In this document: in pieces, positions 23,861 through 34,087 of the stretch | Layout of the letters: the number at the start of each line of letters is the position of its first letter | How positions within the stretch are numbered: position 1 is the stretch's first letter | Notes under the pieces: generated by a model | The model's database searches: none | The model's input: only the letters and a program-made list of their open reading frames with translations | What the model was told of the DNA's origin: nothing | Program-made: the position numbers and the translations under genes | From: Alloprevotella sp. | GTDB lineage: Bacteria; Bacteroidota; Bacteroidia; Bacteroidales; Bacteroidaceae | Assembly: GCA_017446765.1 (NCBI GenBank) | Contig: JAFSQD010000025.1 | Coordinates: 1-59,914 of the forward strand | Direction: 5' to 3' | DNA length: 59,914 nucleotides

Positions 23861-26150
23861 ACCGGGGACGTCTATCTGTCATTTCTATCTCCAGCACACC
23901 GCCTGCGGCAAGCTGAGCATGGGTAAAGAAAGGCGTCTTCAGTGCTTTCCCGTTAAGTTTCATACTCTTGACATACTTGTTGCGGCGGCTGTTGTTGATG
24001 GTCTTCACCACGAAAGTCTTTCCACCAGGCAGGTTGATGCACACTTCCCCGAAGAGCGGGCGACTGATGGCATACTCAGGCTTTCCGGGACAGGGCTGGT
24101 AGAATCCCATCGCATTCAGTATGTACCAAGCCGACATCTGTCCGCAGTCCTCGTTTCCGCTAAGCCCCATCGGGCCGTCGAAGTAGAGGTTGTAGAGTAC
24201 GCTGTCCACGAGTTCCTGCGTCTTCCACGGTTGCCCCATGTAGTTATAGAGGAAGATGGTGGCATGGCTGGGCTCGTTGCCGTGGGCATATTGGCCGATG
24301 AGGCCGCTGATGTCGGGCGACACGTTGTCGCCGGTAAGGATGCTGGGGGAGGTGAAGAGACTGTCGAGCTTAGCGATGAATTTCTCCTTCGAGCCGAAGA
24401 GTTTCATCAGCCCTTGCGGGTCGTGGGGAGCAAAGAATGTCCACTGCCAGGCGTTGCCTTCTGTGTAGTCGTCCATGCGATGGTCAGAACTGGTCGGGCT
24501 GAAAGGCGTGCGCCACGAGCCGTCGAGCGTCTTTCCGCGCATGAAGCCTTGGCTGGGGTCGAAGTAGTGCCGGTAGGCCTTTGCAAAGTTCTCGTAGCGT
24601 TTCTGCGTGGCCTTGTCGCCCTGTCCCTTGGCAATCTGGGCAATGCACCAGTCGTTGTAGGCATATTCCAAGGCCTTGGCCACACTCTCGCCCGTCTTGT
24701 CGCAGGGGATGTAGCCCAGTTTGTTCTTCCAGTAGCGCGCCTCGGGCATAATCTCGCCCATCTTCCACCGGGGCAATGCCTGCGTGATGCCCGTCGTGTC
24801 GTATTCGGCACAGCGTAGGGCGTGACGGTAGGCTTTTTCCACGTCGTAGTTGCGGTATCCCTTCGTGTACATGTCGGCCAGGAGCGAGACGTAGTGATAG
24901 CCTATCATGCATCCCGTGTAGTTTCCTTCCAGCTCCCACTTCGGCACGATGCCGCCTTCCTCACCTTTCTGCACAAGCGAGCGTATGTAGGCTTCGTTCC
25001 TTGCGGGGTCGATGATGCTGACAAGCGGATGCAGGGCGCGGAACGTATCCCAAAGCGAGAACACAGTGTACATCGGGTCCTTCACGGGGTCGCACTTGTG
25101 AATGTTGAGATCCATGCCGAGATAGCGTCCGTCAACGTCGCAGAAGAGGTTAGGAGCAATGTTGGCGTGATAGAGTGCCGTGTAGAATATGGTTCGCATG
25201 GAGTCGGCTGCGGCATTCCCCAGGTCGCGGATGTCAATCTTGGAAAGCACCTCGTTCCACTTTCTGCGTGCTACGCGCCTGGTGCCCTCAAAGTCCCATG
25301 CGGGCTGCTCGGTGTACAGGTTGCGTTCGGCTCCCTTGTAGTCGCAGAAGGAGATGGCGCTTTTGACCATCACCTCGTCGGGCTCTACGCCCTCGCCGTC
25401 GGCCTTGAAGGTGAGGATAAGTTTGCAGCGGGGATAGGTGCGACCTTTATCGCTGACGGTGTCACGCACTTCCTCCACAGTGAAGGGATGGGAGAACTCG
25501 GCAAAGAAGTACACGGGCTGGTTGTAGGCCCATCCTTGCGAACGATGGTAGGCACGCAGCTTGCGGTCGCCCACCTGTTCCCACTCCATGTCAAGCATGT
25601 ACTGATGCTGGTTGTTATAGTCCAGGTCGAGCAGCATAGCCGCATCCGTACGTTTGCCGGCACGCTGCGTGTACTTGAATCGGTAGAGGGCGGTACGCTC
25701 GGTGGCAGTCACCTCCGCCTGCACGCCGTAGCGACGGAGGAAGACGGAATAATATCCTGGCGTAGCCTCCTCCTGCTCGTGCCAGAAGGACGAAGCCCAC
25801 GGACAGCGATACTGTCCGCTCTTCTCGCCCACGTGACGCAGGTCGGGACGCTCGTTCAGGGGCATCAGCAAAAAATCGCTCAGGTCGCCACAACCGGTGC
25901 CGCTCAGGCGAAGTTGGGAGAAGCCGTTGATAGTCTTGTCCTCATAGTAGTAGCCTGAGCAAGCGTCCCATCCGTGATGGCGCGTGTCGGGTCCCGGCTG
26001 CACCATTCCGTGAGGCACCATGGCAGCGGGATGGGTATGGCCGTGCCCGCCTGTGCCGATGTATTCATTGACAAATGCGGCGTAATCCTTTTGTGCTGAG
26101 GATGCGACACATATCGCAGCCGCCATGAAGAATGTGGAAATGCGTTTCAT
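23859..26150 (-). CDS. GH92 alpha-1,2-mannosidase, exported
   Basis: A 763-residue protein with a signal peptide (ending SSAQ) and a full GH92 module: YIGTGGHGHTHPAAMVPHGMVQPGPDT near the N-terminus, LSGTGCGDLSDF, then the alpha/alpha barrel with SLWDTFRALHPL, NDWCIAQIAKGQ, and TEGNAWQWTFFAPHD; late DCGQMSAWYILNAMG. GH92 enzymes are calcium-dependent exo-mannosidases of N-glycans or yeast mannan. Paired with GH20 it suggests trimming of host or fungal glycoproteins. Confidence 0.95.
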   Translation of the reverse strand: MKRISTFFMAAAICVASSAQKDYAAFVNEYIGTGGHGHTHPAAMVPHGMVQPGPDTRHHGWDACSGYYYEDKTINGFSQLRLSGTGCGDLSDFLLMPLNERPDLRHVGEKSGQYRCPWASSFWHEQEEATPGYYSVFLRRYGVQAEVTATERTALYRFKYTQRAGKRTDAAMLLDLDYNNQHQYMLDMEWEQVGDRKLRAYHRSQGWAYNQPVYFFAEFSHPFTVEEVRDTVSDKGRTYPRCKLILTFKADGEGVEPDEVMVKSAISFCDYKGAERNLYTEQPAWDFEGTRRVARRKWNEVLSKIDIRDLGNAAADSMRTIFYTALYHANIAPNLFCDVDGRYLGMDLNIHKCDPVKDPMYTVFSLWDTFRALHPLVSIIDPARNEAYIRSLVQKGEEGGIVPKWELEGNYTGCMIGYHYVSLLADMYTKGYRNYDVEKAYRHALRCAEYDTTGITQALPRWKMGEIMPEARYWKNKLGYIPCDKTGESVAKALEYAYNDWCIAQIAKGQGDKATQKRYENFAKAYRHYFDPSQGFMRGKTLDGSWRTPFSPTSSDHRMDDYTEGNAWQWTFFAPHDPQGLMKLFGSKEKFIAKLDSLFTSPSILTGDNVSPDISGLIGQYAHGNEPSHATIFLYNYMGQPWKTQELVDSVLYNLYFDGPMGLSGNEDCGQMSAWYILNAMGFYQPCPGKPEYAISRPLFGEVCINLPGGKTFVVKTINNSRRNKYVKSMKLNGKALKTPFFTHAQLAAGGVLEIEMTDRRPR

Positions 26151-26226
26151 GCGTATATAATATAATAATTGTGTATTTTGCGGCGTAAAATTAGCACGAA
26201 ACTGCGAATTAGACGAAAATTATTTC

Positions 26227-26234
26227 TACTTTTG
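26227..26234 (+). promoter_or_regulatory. -7 promoter box for secreted protein 1
   Basis: TACTTTTG, matching TAnnTTTG, 22 bases before the ATG at 26257. Confidence 0.65.
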
Positions 26235-26256
26235 CGCCCAATCAAAAAAAACGCTT

Positions 26257-27582
26257 ATGAAAAAAACGCTACTCCTATTCATCCTTTCCCTCTCGATGAC
26301 GGTCGCCACGGCACAGATTGAGCTTCCCCTCGCGGGCGGTGCTCTGCTCCGTCAGGGAAACGCCACCTTCTCCAGCTTCTTCTCCCGCCAGCCCAAGTCG
26401 GCACAGGCTCCCGCTGCAGGTCCTACGTCCTACTACAGCCGTCCCGAAGGTTTGCTCTTCTTCGGCATGAGCTATCGCGGCATACACGCCCGCAACTATG
26501 CCTTTGCACCTGCCGGCATGGACATCACCTATCGAGGCACAGCGCAGGGCGATGCCGCCCACTGGGAGTATGACACGGAATACAACGAGGACGGCACGCC
26601 GCTGACCACCCTCACAAAAGAGTATACAGCCGACGACACCACGCTGACCGTCAACTACACTGACGGCGGCTACTTTGCTCCGCTGCTCCACGCCACCATG
26701 GGTGAGGGCGACGCCAAGGTTGACTCGGCCTACAGCATCATCCCCAGCCGCATCTGGACAAAGAGCTCTACAGGCGAAATCTTTGGTAGTGGAACCGAAA
26801 TGTATGACATTCCCGTGGGCAACTACAACGGACGCTACTTCAGATTCCTCGACAACACCTACAACTACATGGCGACCAACAATCCCACTTCCGATGGCCG
26901 CATCGCACAAGGCTTCAACCTTGAAGCAGCCCACGTGGGCGGCTTCTACGAGTTTCTGCCCCTTATGAATGGTGCCCCGGCCGCCATCTACGGAGCCGAC
27001 GCCATCATCTACGCCGAGACTGAACCGGAGCTCAGCGATATCGAGGTGGAAGTGCTCGAGACGATGGACGGAGAACTCCTTGGCGACGAGCCGCTCTCCG
27101 TGCTCCGGGCCGCTGCCCTCTACAAGCTCAACTATAGCGACGGCAATCTCATGGGCTACGGCATACGCTTTGCTGCCCCGCAAGCATTCGTAGCAAACGG
27201 AGAAGTGGCGCTCCACTTCGTCAATGCCGAAGGCAGCAAACTTTCCTTCTCACCCTGTACAGTGATTTCCTCCGAGCCCGACAGCAAGGTCTATGCCTTC
27301 TGTGACTTTGAGTACACCATGGGCGGTGCTACAAACGACATGATATACCCTGTCAACATCCTCCGCTACGAGAACGAGCTCCACATCACGGGCTTCGCCA
27401 CAGGACTCATCATGTCCTATCATCCGTATGACGTTGAGGAAGTGCAGAATAACACGGGCATCGCCACGCCCACAACGGCCGAAGCTCCCATCTCAGCGAC
27501 CTTCGACCTCCAGGGACGACGCACGAATGCAGCCACTTTGAAAGGTGTGTTTATCAAAAACGGCAAAAAGTACGTGAAATAA
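26257..27582 (+). CDS. Secreted protein with C-terminal sorting-like tail (paralogue 1)
   Basis: 441 residues, signal peptide (MKKTLLLFILSLSMTVATAQ). No enzyme family is recognised. The body is beta-rich with many aromatic residues (SYRGIHARNYAFAPAG, DNTYNYMATNN). The last 26 residues (FDLQGRR...GVFIKNGKKYV) match a tail found on the downstream paralogue and on the protein at 54235, a form like type A type IX secretion signals. It has its own promoter. Likely secreted or surface-attached; function unknown. Confidence 0.75.
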   Translation: MKKTLLLFILSLSMTVATAQIELPLAGGALLRQGNATFSSFFSRQPKSAQAPAAGPTSYYSRPEGLLFFGMSYRGIHARNYAFAPAGMDITYRGTAQGDAAHWEYDTEYNEDGTPLTTLTKEYTADDTTLTVNYTDGGYFAPLLHATMGEGDAKVDSAYSIIPSRIWTKSSTGEIFGSGTEMYDIPVGNYNGRYFRFLDNTYNYMATNNPTSDGRIAQGFNLEAAHVGGFYEFLPLMNGAPAAIYGADAIIYAETEPELSDIEVEVLETMDGELLGDEPLSVLRAAALYKLNYSDGNLMGYGIRFAAPQAFVANGEVALHFVNAEGSKLSFSPCTVISSEPDSKVYAFCDFEYTMGGATNDMIYPVNILRYENELHITGFATGLIMSYHPYDVEEVQNNTGIATPTTAEAPISATFDLQGRRTNAATLKGVFIKNGKKYVK

Positions 27583-27699
27583 GACGAAAATCTTACACAA
27601 TGTGCCCCTCACGGGTAGTTCTAACGTTTTTTTGAACGATATTTGCGCTTTATTCTCACACGAATAGCAACTATTTGTTTCATTAAAACGTTTTAATTT

Positions 27700-29118
27700 A
27701 TGAAGAAATCTTTACTCTTTCTGGCTCTTGCAGTCATCGCAGTCGGCGTGAACGCCCAGCGTTTCGTGCCTGCTAAGAAGAGCATCGTGCGCACGGAGCT
27801 GAAGGGCACCCCTCAGGTGGTTGACTTCAGAACTCCTGGCTTCACGACGAGCAAGGTGGTGCGTGCTCCGCGCAAGCTCACCACCGAAAATCCCACGGTG
27901 CAGGCTTTCCGCCCCTTAGGATTCTTCTGGTACATTGAAAACTGGGACGGCAACCAGGCCTCTGACGGCCTCGCTATCGGCCCCTGCAACGTCGACGTGA
28001 CCTATGAGGCTCTTTTCAGCGCCGAAAAGAGTAAGTGGCTCTACGTCTCTGGCTTCGACGGCGACACCCCCATCACGCAGGAAAAGGCCGTGACCGAGAG
28101 TGACTCCACACTTACGCTCAACCTCGAGTCGGGCTACTACCCCGCCCCCACCGCCGTTGTAGAAAGCAAGGTGGGTGCCTCCGCCCTGAAGGCCAAGGTA
28201 GTGAACGACACGACGAACTTTGCAGCCGACGGCATGCTCCTCGGTTTCAATTCCGATGCTACCTTCTCTAATCAAGGCACAGGAGTTGACATGGCTGTAG
28301 GCAACTTCGACCCGACATACTATGCAGGCAGTGCCAACCTCGGCAACTACTTCGCCACAAACAGCGAGACTGCCAACACCAACCTGGCCGAGCAACTCTT
28401 TGGCGGAGCAGAGGAAGGTGTCATCAGTGCCAAGACCCTCGCATTTGCCGAGTACTTCCCCATGCTGCCTGGCAGCAAGGCTCTCATCAACCGCCTCGAC
28501 TTCACACTCTACAACCCTGAAAGTGCTCCCACGGATGAGGATGTCGTGCTTGCCATTCTCCCTGTTAACAGCGATGGAAACATCGGCGAACCTCTCGCCC
28601 TCTTCACACTCGACAACAGCACGGAATTCCAAAACGACCAAAACGCACACTGGGGACATAGCGCCACCTTCACTCCTGTGAATGGCACGCCCGTCCTCAT
28701 TGAGGGTCAGGACTTCATCGTACAGATTGCCAACATCGAGGGTAGCGACTACAACATTGTACCCCTTGCCAACGTGGTGACCGACACGGGCGACGGCAAC
28801 TTTGCCTATGCCCTTGTGTCTATCGACTACTACAAGGAGGACGGAGATGGTAACTTCACCGATGAAACGGGTACAGACGTATTCATGCAGCGACTCAACG
28901 TCTTCAACTGGGGTCAGGATGGCCTGACGAACACCACCATCGGCGTAAAGCTCCACATGACCTACGACCCCGTGGAAATCGAAGAGTTTGAGACCGGCAT
29001 TGCTGCTCCTTCCGTCCAGAATGATGCCGCAAACGCTACGTTCGACCTCCTCGGCCGTCGCGTGATGAAGGCTCAGAAGGGCATCTTCATCGAAAATGGC
29101 CAGAAGGTAATCAAGTAA
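27700..29118 (+). CDS. Secreted protein with C-terminal sorting-like tail (paralogue 2)
   Basis: 472 residues, signal peptide (MKKSLLFLALAVIAVGVNAQ). It shares plan and local similarity with the upstream gene: GPCNVDVTYEALF, DSTLTLNLESGYYPAP, AVGNFDPTYYAGS...NYFATNSE, and the C-terminal FDLLGRRVMKAQKGIFIENG. A tandem duplication of a surface protein is likely. No enzyme motif is seen. A rho-independent terminator follows. Confidence 0.75.
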   Translation: MKKSLLFLALAVIAVGVNAQRFVPAKKSIVRTELKGTPQVVDFRTPGFTTSKVVRAPRKLTTENPTVQAFRPLGFFWYIENWDGNQASDGLAIGPCNVDVTYEALFSAEKSKWLYVSGFDGDTPITQEKAVTESDSTLTLNLESGYYPAPTAVVESKVGASALKAKVVNDTTNFAADGMLLGFNSDATFSNQGTGVDMAVGNFDPTYYAGSANLGNYFATNSETANTNLAEQLFGGAEEGVISAKTLAFAEYFPMLPGSKALINRLDFTLYNPESAPTDEDVVLAILPVNSDGNIGEPLALFTLDNSTEFQNDQNAHWGHSATFTPVNGTPVLIEGQDFIVQIANIEGSDYNIVPLANVVTDTGDGNFAYALVSIDYYKEDGDGNFTDETGTDVFMQRLNVFNWGQDGLTNTTIGVKLHMTYDPVEIEEFETGIAAPSVQNDAANATFDLLGRRVMKAQKGIFIENGQKVIK

Positions 29119-29160
29119 AGAATCATTTCCTGAGTCATTCAGGATATTCCCCAAAAAGCC

Positions 29161-29193
29161 CCGCTGCATTTCTCTTTGCAGCGGAGCTTTTTT
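29161..29193 (+). terminator. Rho-independent terminator
   Basis: CCGCTGCA / TGCAGCGG stem (29161-29168, 29177-29184), then a short spacer and a T-run at 29188-29193, after the secreted paralogue and before the convergent TonB receptor gene. Confidence 0.85.
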
Positions 29194-29239
29194 GTATCGT
29201 CATCGTCTGGGAATATTCAGGAAACCACGTCCTAAGAAG

Positions 29240-31297
29240 TCAGAGCTTTATGCTTGCACCCGCAAGGAGGAAAAGACCAGGCTGGCGCACGTTGCCAAGG
29301 TCGTAGTAGCGTGTAGCCGTGAGGTTTTGAGCTTCGAGAAAGATGCCGTAGCCAGATTGCTGCCAGATGAGTTTTCCGTCCAGGATGGCATGTGTGCCGT
29401 AGGGAACGAGGCGCCCCGTACTTTGCCCGCCGCTGTAGCTCACATAGGCACCTTCGCGACGCTGCAGGCGTAGGCTCCACGAGGCCGAAAGGTGCGAAAT
29501 TACGTGGTGATCGAGGCGGACGACGAGCTTGTGGCGCAAGTATTCAAGGGCATAGTTGGACTTGTAGACCTCCTGCTTGTCGCGCCGATGCTGATGGATA
29601 TATGTATAGCCCGTACTAAGCGTTCGTAAGGGCTGTCGGAGGCCAAGGATTTTCCCGAAGTCCAATGCCGCCTGCAGGCTCACGCCCATGTTGTCAAGGC
29701 GAAAGCTTGTCGCATGGTAGATGTCATCGGGCGCCAACATCACCCAGTCTATCATCCCTGTGCCGTGGTTATAGAAAGCACGCAGGTCGGCACGCCATGC
29801 CGGGGCATGGTATTCCCCGCCCAGACGGAAAGCACTGTTTTCTTCAGGCCTAAGTCCCACATTACCCTCCTGCGTGGGACTTTTATAGTAGAGGTCGGTG
29901 AAGGTGGGCAGGCGCAACGTCTTGTGCCACGATACCGAGAAGCGCCATTCTGAGGTGGGAGCGAACGAAAGGTCTGCACCGGGATAGAGGCGGAAGTGAC
30001 GCCCTACGACGGTATTGCGCTGGGCGAGAAGGGAAAGGTGGAGGGCAAAGCGGTGCCATCGCAGCGCCTGTCCCAGAGTGAGTCCGACGTTGGTGCGGTT
30101 GTCGTGCTTCGTGTAGTGGGAGAATTGTTGCGACTCCTCCATGGGACGCCCGAGATTGGAACTGAAGATCTCCTCCGCGCGCAACTCGGCGCCCATTGAG
30201 GTTGTGGCAGAGAGGGCTTCCCCCATCGTCCAGTGGGCGTATGAGCGGAAACCGGCTGTAAAGACATCGCCACGGTGGAAGTTCTCGGCCGTGTGCGTAC
30301 CACGAATGAGCTGGAAGTGGTCGGCATTGCGTACCCATGAAAACTCGGGCACGAAACTCACCTTGCCCATAGTCTCTCCGCGCAGGCCGACATGGAAGCG
30401 GCGCGTGGCCTCCCACTGGTTGGGATAGGCAGCGGAATAGAACGTGTTGGCTCCAAAGTCGTTCAAGCTTGCACCCGCTTGTGCATGGAGGCGGTAGCCA
30501 TTCCCCGCAAAAGCACCCTGCCAAAAGAGTTTTCCACCCTGGAAGTCAGCGTTTTCCACGGCTCCGTCGCTGCGGCGGTAGGAGAGGGATAGAGATGTTG
30601 CGACGTTCGCACGGCCAATAGGAAACAATTCTGCACGGGTTTCAGTCAAGAGAGTTCCGTAAGAACCTCCTGCAATCTCGCCATAGATTGAGGATGGAGA
30701 CTTTGCCTTTACTGTGATGATGTTGATGGCACCACTAAAAGCCTGCGAGCCGAAGAGGCTTGCGGAAGCGCCCTCAAGGATTTCAATGCGCCTTATGTCG
30801 GAAAGGTTCAAGGGAAGGTCGGCTGCGTTGTGACCTGTTTGTGGGTTTCCCACCGGGAAACCGTTGACGAAGATTGCTATTTGGTCGAATGTTCCTCCGC
30901 CAATACTGATGTCCGTTTGCATACCAAAGCTGCCACGTTGCCGGACATCAATGCCCGTGACAAGCTTCAAAGCATCGTTCACACTCGTGACGCCCGCCGC
31001 GGCGAGGTCATCGCGGGTCAGCACCTGCACATGGACAGCTGCTGCGTCTGTCAGCCTCGTGACAGACGGCGGAGCCACCACCCACGCATCGCCCAAAGCC
31101 ACCGTATCGGGCACAGAGGCTGTATCTGCAGGCGTCTGTGCTGCAACCTGCGCAAGGCAGGGAGCTGCGACCGAGAGCGTTGCGACGCTGAGCACGCCCA
31201 CGCGCACTTCACGCCCCAAGACGCGGAAAAGCGCATACGGGGTGCGGGCGAAGTGGCGGAAGGTGAAGACCTCGCGCACATTCTGTTTCTGTTTCAT
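29240..31297 (-). CDS. TonB-dependent receptor, cobalamin-receptor-like (BtuB type)
   Basis: A 685-residue outer-membrane receptor. Signal peptide region at about 30-50; plug domain with VQVLTRDDLAAAGVTSVNDALKLVTGIDV, SIGGGTFDQIAIFVNG, LNLSDIRRIEILEGASASLFGSQAFSGAINII; then a 22-stranded barrel ending in an aromatic residue pattern (LFLLAGASIKL). The plug resembles BtuB-like receptors in Bacteroidota. No cobalamin riboswitch is visible upstream, so the ligand remains open (cobalamin, heme or other). A perfect -7 box lies 48 bases upstream. Confidence 0.87.
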   Translation of the reverse strand: MKQKQNVREVFTFRHFARTPYALFRVLGREVRVGVLSVATLSVAAPCLAQVAAQTPADTASVPDTVALGDAWVVAPPSVTRLTDAAAVHVQVLTRDDLAAAGVTSVNDALKLVTGIDVRQRGSFGMQTDISIGGGTFDQIAIFVNGFPVGNPQTGHNAADLPLNLSDIRRIEILEGASASLFGSQAFSGAINIITVKAKSPSSIYGEIAGGSYGTLLTETRAELFPIGRANVATSLSLSYRRSDGAVENADFQGGKLFWQGAFAGNGYRLHAQAGASLNDFGANTFYSAAYPNQWEATRRFHVGLRGETMGKVSFVPEFSWVRNADHFQLIRGTHTAENFHRGDVFTAGFRSYAHWTMGEALSATTSMGAELRAEEIFSSNLGRPMEESQQFSHYTKHDNRTNVGLTLGQALRWHRFALHLSLLAQRNTVVGRHFRLYPGADLSFAPTSEWRFSVSWHKTLRLPTFTDLYYKSPTQEGNVGLRPEENSAFRLGGEYHAPAWRADLRAFYNHGTGMIDWVMLAPDDIYHATSFRLDNMGVSLQAALDFGKILGLRQPLRTLSTGYTYIHQHRRDKQEVYKSNYALEYLRHKLVVRLDHHVISHLSASWSLRLQRREGAYVSYSGGQSTGRLVPYGTHAILDGKLIWQQSGYGIFLEAQNLTATRYYDLGNVRQPGLFLLAGASIKL

Positions 31298-31344
31298 TTT
31301 TTGTTGTTGTTTAGGATAAAAATGTGTGTTTCAGAAAAACGCTG

Positions 31345-31352
31345 CAAAGATA
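31345..31352 (-). promoter_or_regulatory. -7 promoter box for the BtuB-like receptor
   Basis: On the minus strand TATCTTTG, a perfect match, giving a leader of about 40 bases. No B12-box-like sequence was seen between it and the start. Confidence 0.65.
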
Positions 31353-31456
31353 CACCATTTCCTCCATTCGACGCTATCGTTCACCTCGCAATCATTTGCC
31401 AGGCGAGACCCCCGAGGTTTTTTTACGCAAGGCCTATCTTTTCCATTACTTTATTA

Positions 31457-31464
31457 TACTTTTG
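31457..31464 (+). promoter_or_regulatory. -7 promoter box for TonB receptor 31536
   Basis: TACTTTTG, matching TAnnTTTG, giving a leader of about 65 bases to the ATG at 31536. Confidence 0.6.
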
Positions 31465-31535
31465 CGCCCGCGAATAGATGGCACACCCCAGATGGGGCAT
31501 ATTGCAACACACATTTCCACTGAACTGAACTAGAC

Positions 31536-34040
31536 ATGAACAGACAATTCTTGCTTTTATTATTTTCCGCAGTAAGCATACTCTCTTCCTGGGCACAAGG
31601 TAGCGTCAAGGGGCGCATCCTGGAAGCCGAGAACAATACCCCCCTTGAGTTTGTGAGCGTAGCCGTTCGCCAGGCTGGCCAAGGACGCATCGTGAAATCG
31701 GGCTACACCGACACCGACGGTCGCTTCCACATCAGCAGACTCCCACAGGGAAACTACACCGCCAAGTTCACCCTCCTCGGCTATGCCGTGGGAGTGCAGG
31801 ATTTTGCAGTAACACAAAAAGCCCCGAAGGTAGAGCTGGGCGACATAGTCCTGAAGAGCAGCGAAACAACCTTAGGCGAAGCCATCGTGACGGGGCAGCG
31901 CTCAGAGATGAAACTCGAGGTGGATCGCAAGACCTTCAACGTGGCAAACCAAATCAGCCTGGCCGGACAGTCGGCGGCCGAAGTGCTGGAAAACATTCCT
32001 TCCGTCGAGGTGGACAACGACGGCAACGTGTCGCTACGCGGTAACTCGGGGGTAGAAGTCTGGATTAACGGCCGCCAGGCAGGCCTCACCTCCGACAACC
32101 AAGGCGACATCCTCCAGCAGCTGCCCTCAGAGAGCATCGAGCGCATCGAAGTCATCGACAACCCCTCGGCCAAGTTTTCGGCCGAAGGCTCTGCGGGCAT
32201 CATCAACATCGTGCTGAAAAAAGACCTGAAACCTGGCTACTACGGCTCGCTGCAACTGGGCGGAAACTCCCACGGAGGAGCCAATACGAGCGGCAACATC
32301 AACTACAACAGCCGCCTCATTGATGCCTACCTGAACATCGGTCTGCGACACCGACAAAGCAAGGGGGGCACCGAGAGCGAACAGGAATATTATGCTACCG
32401 ACCAGTTCCAACGCTATGCCGCCGCCAACCGTAACCGAGGCAACAACCTCTTCAGCCGGGCAGGCTTCACCATCCACCTCACGCCGAAGGATGACATCGG
32501 CCTTGCGGGCATGTTCATGCTTGGCGGCCACAATGCCAACAACCTCACGCCCTATCACTACGGCACACTCTCCACAGGTCAGGAAACACGCATCCTGTAC
32601 CGAAGCACAAAGGACAGCGGCGACATGCAAATGATGAACCTCGAGCTGACCTATCGCCATAACTTCTCTGACAAGCATTTCCTTGACCTCAGTGCCAGCC
32701 ACAACCGCTGGAAGCACGACGGCGACAACTGGTATCAGGACTCTACGGAAATCATCGATGCCTACGGAGGAAGGATGGCTGCAGGCATATACTCCTACCA
32801 GTATCGTCCCATGCACATGAACAACAGACGATGGGAGGCAAAAGCTGACTACGAAAACCAAATCACGGAAAAACTAAAGCTGCAGGCAGGCTACCAGCTG
32901 AACATCTTCCGCGAAAACTCGCCCCAGGAAAGCTGGGTGGACAACACTACCTGGGAAGGCACTAACGCACAAGAGGAGCGCGACTTCTTCAACCGCTTCA
33001 TCTACAACAACCAGATCCACGCCCTCTACACAACCCTCTCGTTCAATCATGGAGCCTTCGGCATCATGGGCGGACTGCGCGGTGAATACTGGCGCGTGAA
33101 AACCGAAAGCCTCAACTGGCAGCAGGAGCACGAACACACGCCACGCGACAAGGCTTTTGAAAAGGACTACTTCCAACTCTTCCCCAGCGTCTTCATGACC
33201 TATCAGCTCACACCCGCCGACCAGCTTCAACTCAACTATACGCGACGCCTGCGTCGCCCATGGGGCGGACAGCTCAACTCCTTCAAGGATACACGCGATG
33301 CCACCATGGTACGTTTCGGAAACCCCGAACTTACACCGGAATTCTCCAATTCCTTCTCCGTGAACTACCTGCGCACATGGGAAAAGCACTCACTTCTGGT
33401 CTCTGCATACTACCGTCCCACGACTGACGTCATGCAGCGCATCAACTGGCAGAGCCGGGGCGACGGCATCATGTACCAATCCAACTTCAACGTGGCACGC
33501 AGCACCTCCACGGGTCTTGAGCTAACGGCAAAAAACAAGGTGGCGCGCACCCTTGATCTCTCCACAAATGCAAACTTCTACTATTACCACCTTAACGGAT
33601 ACACTTTCCACATCGACGGGCAGGACATACAAGGCAAAAGCCAGCACAGCTTCTCATGGAACCTCCGCATGCAGGCATCGCTGATGCTCCCCTGGGACAT
33701 CTCCCTCCAAGCCACAGGCCGCTTCCGGGGGCGCGAAGCCATTGCACAGGGACACCGCAATGCCAGCGGAAGCCTTGACCTCGGCCTACGGAAACACTTT
33801 TGGAACAAACTCTTCACACTTTCCCTCAACGTGCGCGACGTGCTCAACACACGACGATTTGAAACCTACACCAGCTCCGACACCTTCTGGCGCCACCAAA
33901 AGAACTGGCGTAACTCCCGCACCTTCAGCCTCACGCTGACCTACAATTTCGGCAACACCAAGCCCAAGAAACAATCCCGTCGCGAAGGTGACGACGAGGA
34001 CATGGACGCAACGGGCGGCTATGGCGACGGGGATATGTGA
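31536..34040 (+). CDS. Outer membrane TonB-dependent receptor, carboxypeptidase-regulatory-like N-terminus
   Basis: An 834-residue protein: signal peptide (ending SWAQ), a CarboxypepD_reg-like beta-sandwich (24-105: GSVKGRILEAENNTPLEFVSVAVR), plug domain (115-215: SLAGQSAAEVLENIPSVEVDNDGNVSLRG, SIERIEVIDNPSAKF), and an outer_membrane_beta-barrel 3 type barrel. It belongs to the OMP_b-brl_3 class of TonB receptors; no SusD partner is adjacent, so it is not a classical SusCD pair. Ligand unknown. Tail is charged and acidic (EGDDEDMDATGG). Confidence 0.88.
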   Translation: MNRQFLLLLFSAVSILSSWAQGSVKGRILEAENNTPLEFVSVAVRQAGQGRIVKSGYTDTDGRFHISRLPQGNYTAKFTLLGYAVGVQDFAVTQKAPKVELGDIVLKSSETTLGEAIVTGQRSEMKLEVDRKTFNVANQISLAGQSAAEVLENIPSVEVDNDGNVSLRGNSGVEVWINGRQAGLTSDNQGDILQQLPSESIERIEVIDNPSAKFSAEGSAGIINIVLKKDLKPGYYGSLQLGGNSHGGANTSGNINYNSRLIDAYLNIGLRHRQSKGGTESEQEYYATDQFQRYAAANRNRGNNLFSRAGFTIHLTPKDDIGLAGMFMLGGHNANNLTPYHYGTLSTGQETRILYRSTKDSGDMQMMNLELTYRHNFSDKHFLDLSASHNRWKHDGDNWYQDSTEIIDAYGGRMAAGIYSYQYRPMHMNNRRWEAKADYENQITEKLKLQAGYQLNIFRENSPQESWVDNTTWEGTNAQEERDFFNRFIYNNQIHALYTTLSFNHGAFGIMGGLRGEYWRVKTESLNWQQEHEHTPRDKAFEKDYFQLFPSVFMTYQLTPADQLQLNYTRRLRRPWGGQLNSFKDTRDATMVRFGNPELTPEFSNSFSVNYLRTWEKHSLLVSAYYRPTTDVMQRINWQSRGDGIMYQSNFNVARSTSTGLELTAKNKVARTLDLSTNANFYYYHLNGYTFHIDGQDIQGKSQHSFSWNLRMQASLMLPWDISLQATGRFRGREAIAQGHRNASGSLDLGLRKHFWNKLFTLSLNVRDVLNTRRFETYTSSDTFWRHQKNWRNSRTFSLTLTYNFGNTKPKKQSRREGDDEDMDATGGYGDGDM

Positions 34041-34087
34041 GTTTAGGCTTCCGGGGGGGAAGGGGCTGGCCCTTGGTACCTGAATCG

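Noticed and set aside
22702-23916. 404-codon open frame antisense to GH20
   Set aside because: Shadow of a clear GH20 gene; no domain features.
29240-31352. Cobalamin riboswitch ahead of the BtuB-like receptor
   Set aside because: The leader of about 40 bases after the -7 box is too short and no B12-box-like sequence is present.
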